Shown here: positions 5,717 through 8,944 of the stretch, piece after piece
Numbering within the stretch: the stretch's first letter is position 1
How the letters are laid out: each line of letters begins with the position of its first letter
Assembly: GCA_913009765.1 (NCBI GenBank)
Contig: CAJVYT010000163.1
Location: 1-8,944, forward strand
Reading direction: 5' to 3'
DNA from: an uncultured candidate division Zixibacteria bacterium
Lineage (GTDB): Bacteria > Zixibacteria > MSB-5A5 > GN15 > FEB-12
Length of the DNA stretch: 8,944 nucleotides
Position numbers and translations under genes: made by a program
The notes under the pieces: generated by a model
The model's database searches: none
What the model was told of the DNA's origin: nothing
What the model saw: the letters and a program-made list of their open reading frames with translations, nothing else

Positions 5717-6898
5717 ATGAATAAATATTTGCTATTTACCCCAGGACCAGTCAATATAGCTCAAAATGTACGAACAGCGATTTCTAAACAAGATATTTGT
5801 CATCGAGAAGTCGAATTTGATTGTTTATTGCAAAGTATCGAAAATAAATTACTGAAACTTTTCGAGATAAAAAATATTGCTGATTATCGTGCAGTTGTGA
5901 TTACTGGCTCAGGGACAGCAGCAAATGAATCAATACTTTCTTCCGTCGTCGGTAATAAAAAAATTCTCATTATATCCAATGGTGAATTTGGTGAGCGGTT
6001 GTACGACATTTCAAAAATTCATAATAAAAATACTTTTCTTTTGGAATTTGCCTGGGGAGAATGTTTTGATTTGAAAAAAATAGAAACATATCTGAAAAGA
6101 CATGAAATTGATGTCGTGGCGATGGTTCATCATGAAACAAGCTCTGGCATGTTGAATCCTTTGGAAAAAGTTGGCACTTTATCCAAAGCAAACGGTGCGA
6201 TGTTTATTGTCGACTGTGTGAGTAGTGCTGGTGCAGAAGTTATCGATATGGAAAAAAGTAATATCTCATTTTTTTCAAGCTCGAGTTCAAAGGCGATTTG
6301 CTCTTATTCCGGATTATCATTTGTTGTTGGAAAAACAGAAGAATTCGAAAAGTTGAAAAATCTTCCCGTTAAAACCACTTATTTAAACTTGTATAAATTT
6401 TACAATTTCATTAAGAATTATTCGCAGACACCAAATACGCCCGCTGTTCATTTGTTTTATGCTCTGGAACAAGCACTGGAAAATATACTCAATTACGGGA
6501 TTTCCAATCACTTCGCAGATATTAAAGACAAAGCAAATATTTTAAGAAAAGGTATGTTAAATTTAGGCTTGAAGTTTCTGATTGATGAAAAAAATATGTG
6601 TTCTGTTTTAACCACTGTACGTATACCTGCTCATATTGACGTCACTATTTTCCGTCAAAAATTACGTGAAAAATTTATTATTATTTATGAAGGTAAAGGG
6701 TGCTTTAAAAATAAAGTATTTCAAGTTGGTAATATCGGTAATTTGTTTTTTGCGGACATTCAGTTCTTTTTAGATTCGCTAAAAAATGTCTTACTTAGTT
6801 TTGAAAGCGTTGAAATAAAAAAAATGACCTTAATCAATGATCATAACCCGATGCCTCCTTATATGAAAGAAAATTTAGAGAATGAATCTTTGATATAG
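5717..6898 (+). CDS. Class V aminotransferase, 2-aminoethylphosphonate-pyruvate type
   Basis: The 393-residue product has the class V PLP aminotransferase layout of AEP transaminases: FTPGPVNI (7-14), CHREVEF (28-34), the cofactor-binding TGSGTAANE (63-71), SNGEFGER (87-94), HHETSSGMLNP (138-148), the pyridine-nitrogen Asp in FIVDCVSSAG (Asp166) and the probable Schiff-base lysine Lys192 in SSSSKAI. Known members convert phosphonoacetaldehyde plus an amino donor to 2-aminoethylphosphonate, or the reverse in catabolism. The biosynthetic direction is inferred from the lipid-transferase and cytidylyltransferase genes downstream. The start at 5717 places TPGP where the family expects it, although the upstream sequence is A-rich with no clear Shine-Dalgarno. 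The C-terminus carries an extra ~25 residues (HNPMPPYMKENLE) compared with the usual ~365. The next gene follows after 16 bases. PEP mutase and phosphonopyruvate decarboxylase genes are not in the window. Alternative: another class V aminotransferase such as alanine-glyoxylate type. Confidence 0.75.
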   Translation: MNKYLLFTPGPVNIAQNVRTAISKQDICHREVEFDCLLQSIENKLLKLFEIKNIADYRAVVITGSGTAANESILSSVVGNKKILIISNGEFGERLYDISKIHNKNTFLLEFAWGECFDLKKIETYLKRHEIDVVAMVHHETSSGMLNPLEKVGTLSKANGAMFIVDCVSSAGAEVIDMEKSNISFFSSSSSKAICSYSGLSFVVGKTEEFEKLKNLPVKTTYLNLYKFYNFIKNYSQTPNTPAVHLFYALEQALENILNYGISNHFADIKDKANILRKGMLNLGLKFLIDEKNMCSVLTTVRIPAHIDVTIFRQKLREKFIIIYEGKGCFKNKVFQVGNIGNLFFADIQFFLDSLKNVLLSFESVEIKKMTLINDHNPMPPYMKENLENESLI

Positions 6899-6914
6899 GT
6901 AGGTAGTATAGAGT

Positions 6915-7691
6915 ATGAATGAAAAACTGACCCGTTTATGGGCAACAAAAAATAAAGATGATGAGTGGTGGTCCTCTTTTGTAACGTCACCTTTGGCTAT
7001 CGCTGTTAATTATGTAGTAGTGGATATTAAATGGTTAACTCCAAACCTGATTACACTATTTTCTTTCATTACCGCAATTATAGCTGCTCTGTTTATTATT
7101 ATGGGTGGAACAGTGAATTTCATTATTGCAGCGGTCTTAATTCAGTGGAGCCATGTACTTGACTGTATGGATGGGCAAATGGCCCGATATAGAAAAACCA
7201 CCTCGCCATCGGGAAGTTTTTTTGACAAGTTGACCGATCAGATACAGGTAACCATTTGGTTTGGATCGGTGGGATATGCAGCTTATACTCAATCTCAAAA
7301 CATACTGCCTGTATTTTTATCTTTTACCGGGGTTGCCTTCTATTCCCTGCGTGGGTACATAAAATATGTCACCATCTATACTAAAATGTCCAGAGACAGC
7401 GGATACCTGGAAAAATTATCCAAAGAAGCGTCATGTGTTAAAAAGGAAGATACTGCTGGGCTTGGATTTGGCGTTTTGGAAAACTTGAGATGGTGCGCAC
7501 GTGAACAACGAAAATTCATTTCCTTTGATGAGGGCGTTTTCATCTTTATGCTATCTTTTGCCTTGGTTCTCGATAAACTCACACCGATGCTATGGGTTTT
7601 TGCGATTAGCCAGCTTTTTTATGGTCTTGCTCGTGGCTGGCAACAAGGATACCGTATAGACAGCAAGCACTACACCACAATTAAAAAATAG
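6915..7691 (+). CDS. CDP-alcohol phosphatidyltransferase family membrane enzyme
   Basis: The 258-residue product carries the complete family signature: Asp83-x2-Asp86-Gly87-x2-Ala90-Arg91-x8-Gly100-x3-Asp104-x3-Asp108 (DCMDGQMAR...GSFFDKLTD), the Mg-binding CMP-exchange site. Hydrophobic segments lie at about 46-64, 68-82, 112-128, 131-147, 205-222 and 224-240, as expected for a six-helix inner-membrane enzyme. The N-terminus has an amphipathic WWSSFVTSPLA stretch typical of the JM helix. Such enzymes swap CMP of a CDP-activated molecule for an alcohol. The substrate cannot be read from the motif. With an AEP aminotransferase before it and a cytidylyltransferase after it, transfer of CDP-aminoethylphosphonate or a similar head group to a lipid is the best inference. 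The gene starts 16 bases after its neighbour. Confidence 0.85.
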   Translation: MNEKLTRLWATKNKDDEWWSSFVTSPLAIAVNYVVVDIKWLTPNLITLFSFITAIIAALFIIMGGTVNFIIAAVLIQWSHVLDCMDGQMARYRKTTSPSGSFFDKLTDQIQVTIWFGSVGYAAYTQSQNILPVFLSFTGVAFYSLRGYIKYVTIYTKMSRDSGYLEKLSKEASCVKKEDTAGLGFGVLENLRWCAREQRKFISFDEGVFIFMLSFALVLDKLTPMLWVFAISQLFYGLARGWQQGYRIDSKHYTTIKK

Positions 7692-7747
7692 TCGCTTCCA
7701 AATTGTGAATCCCAGTTTGAAAATAATTTTAAAAAGAAAATAAAATA

Positions 7748-8515
7748 ATGAAAGAAATCGAACAAAAAACAAAGATAAAAGCTATCATTCTGGCCGCAGG
7801 AGTTGGGTCAAGAATCAGGCCATTGACGGATAATTGCCCTAAAAGTCTGTTAAAAGTTGGAGGCAACACAATTCTTGAAATGATGATATCACATATTCAG
7901 GATTGTGGAATAAATGAAATTATATTTGTATTTGGGTATTTACAAGAGCAGATGATAGAATTTGTGAAAACAAAATTTCCGGATTTAAAAGCCTATTTTG
8001 TTACCAATGAACGATACGCGGAAACAAATACCGGTTTCTCTCTGATGTTAGCCAAGGATTTGGTCGGGGACTCAGCGTTTGTAAAATTTGATGCCGATGT
8101 AGTATTTGATAAAGATATACTCAAAAAGCTTATTGAATGTGAATATGCAAACTGTTTATGCATCGACAAAAATATCAATCTTGATGCTGAAGAGATTAAA
8201 GTTATTGTTGAAGATAAAAACCAGATAATTAAAGCCAGTAAAACTGTTAATCCAAAAGATGCCATAGGTGAATCAATAGGTATCGAAAAAATTAGTAGTG
8301 AAACAGCAAAGCTTTTGTTTGCGGAACTCGAATTAATGATGGAAGACGAACAAAATCATCAAGAATATTACGAAAGTGCGTATGAAAGATTAATTGTAAA
8401 AAACGTGCCTTTTTATGCTCTAGATATTTCAGGATTAAGATGGACAGAAATTGATACAAAAGAAGATTTCATCATCGCAGAAAGAATTTTTAACCAAAAG
8501 ATTCAAAGTCATTAG
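7748..8515 (+). CDS. Sugar-nucleotidyltransferase-fold cytidylyltransferase (LicC/PntC/IPCT group)
   Basis: The 255-residue product has a Rossmann-type nucleotidyltransferase fold: KAIILAAGVGSRIRPLT (11-27, nucleotide loop), CPKSLLKV (30-37, Lys32), TNTGFSL (93-99), the metal-binding FDADVVFD (114-121, Asp115/117), GESIGIEKIS (174-183) and a C-terminal WTEIDTKEDF (232-241) closing the metal site. The NTxGxSL, ESIGIEKxS and EIDTxED segments match the subgroup that makes CDP-choline (LicC), CDP-phosphonates (PntC) or CDP-inositol, rather than sugar-1-phosphate enzymes. Its company, an AEP transaminase and a CDP-alcohol phosphatidyltransferase, favours PntC-type CTP:2-aminoethylphosphonate cytidylyltransferase. 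That choice is inference and the sequence alone does not exclude LicC. It starts 56 bases after the transferase gene with only a weak A-rich ribosome binding region. Confidence 0.75.
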   Translation: MKEIEQKTKIKAIILAAGVGSRIRPLTDNCPKSLLKVGGNTILEMMISHIQDCGINEIIFVFGYLQEQMIEFVKTKFPDLKAYFVTNERYAETNTGFSLMLAKDLVGDSAFVKFDADVVFDKDILKKLIECEYANCLCIDKNINLDAEEIKVIVEDKNQIIKASKTVNPKDAIGESIGIEKISSETAKLLFAELELMMEDEQNHQEYYESAYERLIVKNVPFYALDISGLRWTEIDTKEDFIIAERIFNQKIQSH

Positions 8516-8651
8516 AGAGTTCAACTGCTGTTTTCACAATTTATAAAAGTCTTAGGGTTCTGACCTTTGGAATGCGAAGAAATCCTTGTTTTGATTAATT
8601 CTGAAAATGTTAAGTTACTAAATTGCAATAAATTAGTTTCTCAAAAATCAC

Positions 8652-8678
8652 TTTATAAAAAGCTATAAAATTTTTTTT
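8652..8678 (+). terminator. Weak candidate terminator after the phosphonate-type genes
   Basis: TTTATA (8652-8657) and TATAAA (8664-8669) form a six-pair A/T stem with a six-base loop, followed by A and eight T (8671-8678). The T-run is convincing, the stem is weak. It is the only terminator-like structure on this strand after 8515. Confidence 0.3.
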
Positions 8679-8699
8679 GTTAGAAAGTCAATTATTTGT

Positions 8700-8742
8700 G
8701 GACAAAAGAAAACCACAATAGGCTTGTAACCTATTGTGGTTT
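8700..8742 (-). terminator. Intrinsic terminator of the tRNA transcript
   Basis: AAACCACAATAGG (8710-8722) and CCTATTGTGGTTT (8730-8742) form a perfect 13-pair stem with a seven-base loop. On the minus strand the stem is followed by a T-rich run (TTTTCTTTTG). It lies nine bases beyond the CCA end of the tRNA half, where a tRNA terminator belongs. Confidence 0.75.
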
Positions 8743-8750
8743 AAGAAATT

Positions 8751-8796
8751 TGGTAGCGGGGAGAGGATTTGAACCTCTGACCTTCGGGTTATGAGC
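8751..8796 (-). tRNA. 3' half of a CAU-anticodon tRNA (Met type), 5' half absent
   Basis: On the minus strand: anticodon loop CTCATAA (anticodon CAT at 8793-8791), anticodon-stem 3' strand CCCGA, variable region AGGTC, a perfect T arm AGAGG-TTCAAAT-CCTCT, acceptor strand CCCCGCT, discriminator A and encoded CCA (8753-8751). The 5' side should supply AGCGGGG or CGCGGGG and a D arm, but the next bases upstream (GAGCAA and beyond) do not pair with the anticodon stem, and no acceptor partner is present to the window edge. The gene is split at the anticodon loop, as after integration of an element into a tRNA. The CCC run at stem positions 39-41 is compatible with an initiator tRNA. Confidence 0.75.
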
Positions 8797-8944
8797 TTGC
8801 TCAGTTGTCCGAACAACAGAAAGCACCAGACACTAACCTGTAGTATGATCAACTACTTACAGAAAACACAGTGTCTGGTGTTTCTTCTTATTATCTGTTG
8901 ATATTGCTAGTTCTGTTAGAAAAATGTTAGAAAGAGGTGTATGT
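8771..8944. repeat. Right copy of the 174-bp direct repeat (tRNA/element junction)
   Basis: This is the better-preserved partner of 5130-5303. It starts inside the T arm of the tRNA half, passes the anticodon loop (8791-8796), then continues into non-tRNA sequence: the GTTGT/ACAAC dyad (8804-8817), an 11-pair stem CACCAGACACT (8824-8834) with AGTGTCTGGTG (8870-8880), the two GTTAGAAA boxes (8915 and 8926) and an ATG at 8941. Here the tRNA part is intact to its CCA, so this looks like the original chromosome-element boundary, with the element to the right. Confidence 0.8.
8941..8944 (+). CDS. Putative integrase gene, start only
   Basis: An ATG at the last bases of the window is preceded by AGAGGTG with suitable spacing. 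Genes that begin next to a tRNA att site and read away from it are commonly tyrosine-recombinase integrases. Only the start codon is in view, so the identity is inferred from position. Confidence 0.3.

Noticed and set aside
7993..8265. 90-residue minus-strand ORF
   Set aside because: It is antisense to the nucleotidyltransferase, whose motifs are unambiguous.

Overview
The window looks like an accessory, heavily rearranged stretch of an AT-rich Gram-negative bacterial chromosome. Supporting signs are an exported lipoprotein-type signal sequence, sigma70-like promoters and purine-rich Shine-Dalgarno sites before some genes. The taxon cannot be fixed from sequence alone. The CAU tRNA fragment and the weak Shine-Dalgarno sites of several genes would fit the Bacteroidota/Chlorobi-type group, but this is only a guess. 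Few genes are both intact and complete. At least four junctions cut genes in mid-domain, so the region reads as a graveyard of insertions and deletions with two interesting survivors.

Left part (1-2003). A secreted or lipoprotein gene with an IPT/TIG-like domain runs off the left edge on the minus strand and is divergent from a plus-strand ORF with a signal peptide. That ORF is fused out of frame, near 1290, to the C-terminal three repeats of a COG4705-type membrane protein. Next comes the ribosome binding site and first ~15 codons of what looks like an ABC-transporter ATPase, which stop abruptly at about 1940 where the remains of a cas1 begin on the opposite strand.

CRISPR part (1940-4216, minus strand). 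A 659-residue Cas6-reverse transcriptase protein is followed, after a one-base frameshift, by the first ~80-90 residues of Cas1. The locus was therefore a Cas6-RT-Cas1 fusion of the type III CRISPR adaptation type. Its Cas6 and RT parts keep their hallmark motifs, but Cas1 is frameshifted and cut off before its catalytic region. No CRISPR array, cas2 or effector gene is visible. A TTGACA-N17-AATAAT promoter sits so close to the start codon that the message may be leaderless, and a perfect 26-bp palindrome lies just upstream.

Middle part (4217-5716). Non-coding sequence with repeated short motifs, the C-terminal tail of a large serine recombinase, a few short fragments, and a 174-bp sequence (5130-5303) that recurs at 8771-8944.

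Right part (5717-8944). Three co-directional intact genes follow: a 2-aminoethylphosphonate-type aminotransferase, a CDP-alcohol phosphatidyltransferase and a LicC/PntC-type cytidylyltransferase. Together they suggest activation of aminoethylphosphonate (or a related polar head group) as a CDP derivative and its transfer to a lipid. The trio is bracketed by the two 174-bp direct repeats. The right repeat overlaps the 3' half of a CAU-anticodon tRNA with its own terminator and leads into a start codon at 8941. This is what a tRNA-targeting integrative element looks like at its integrase-proximal end.
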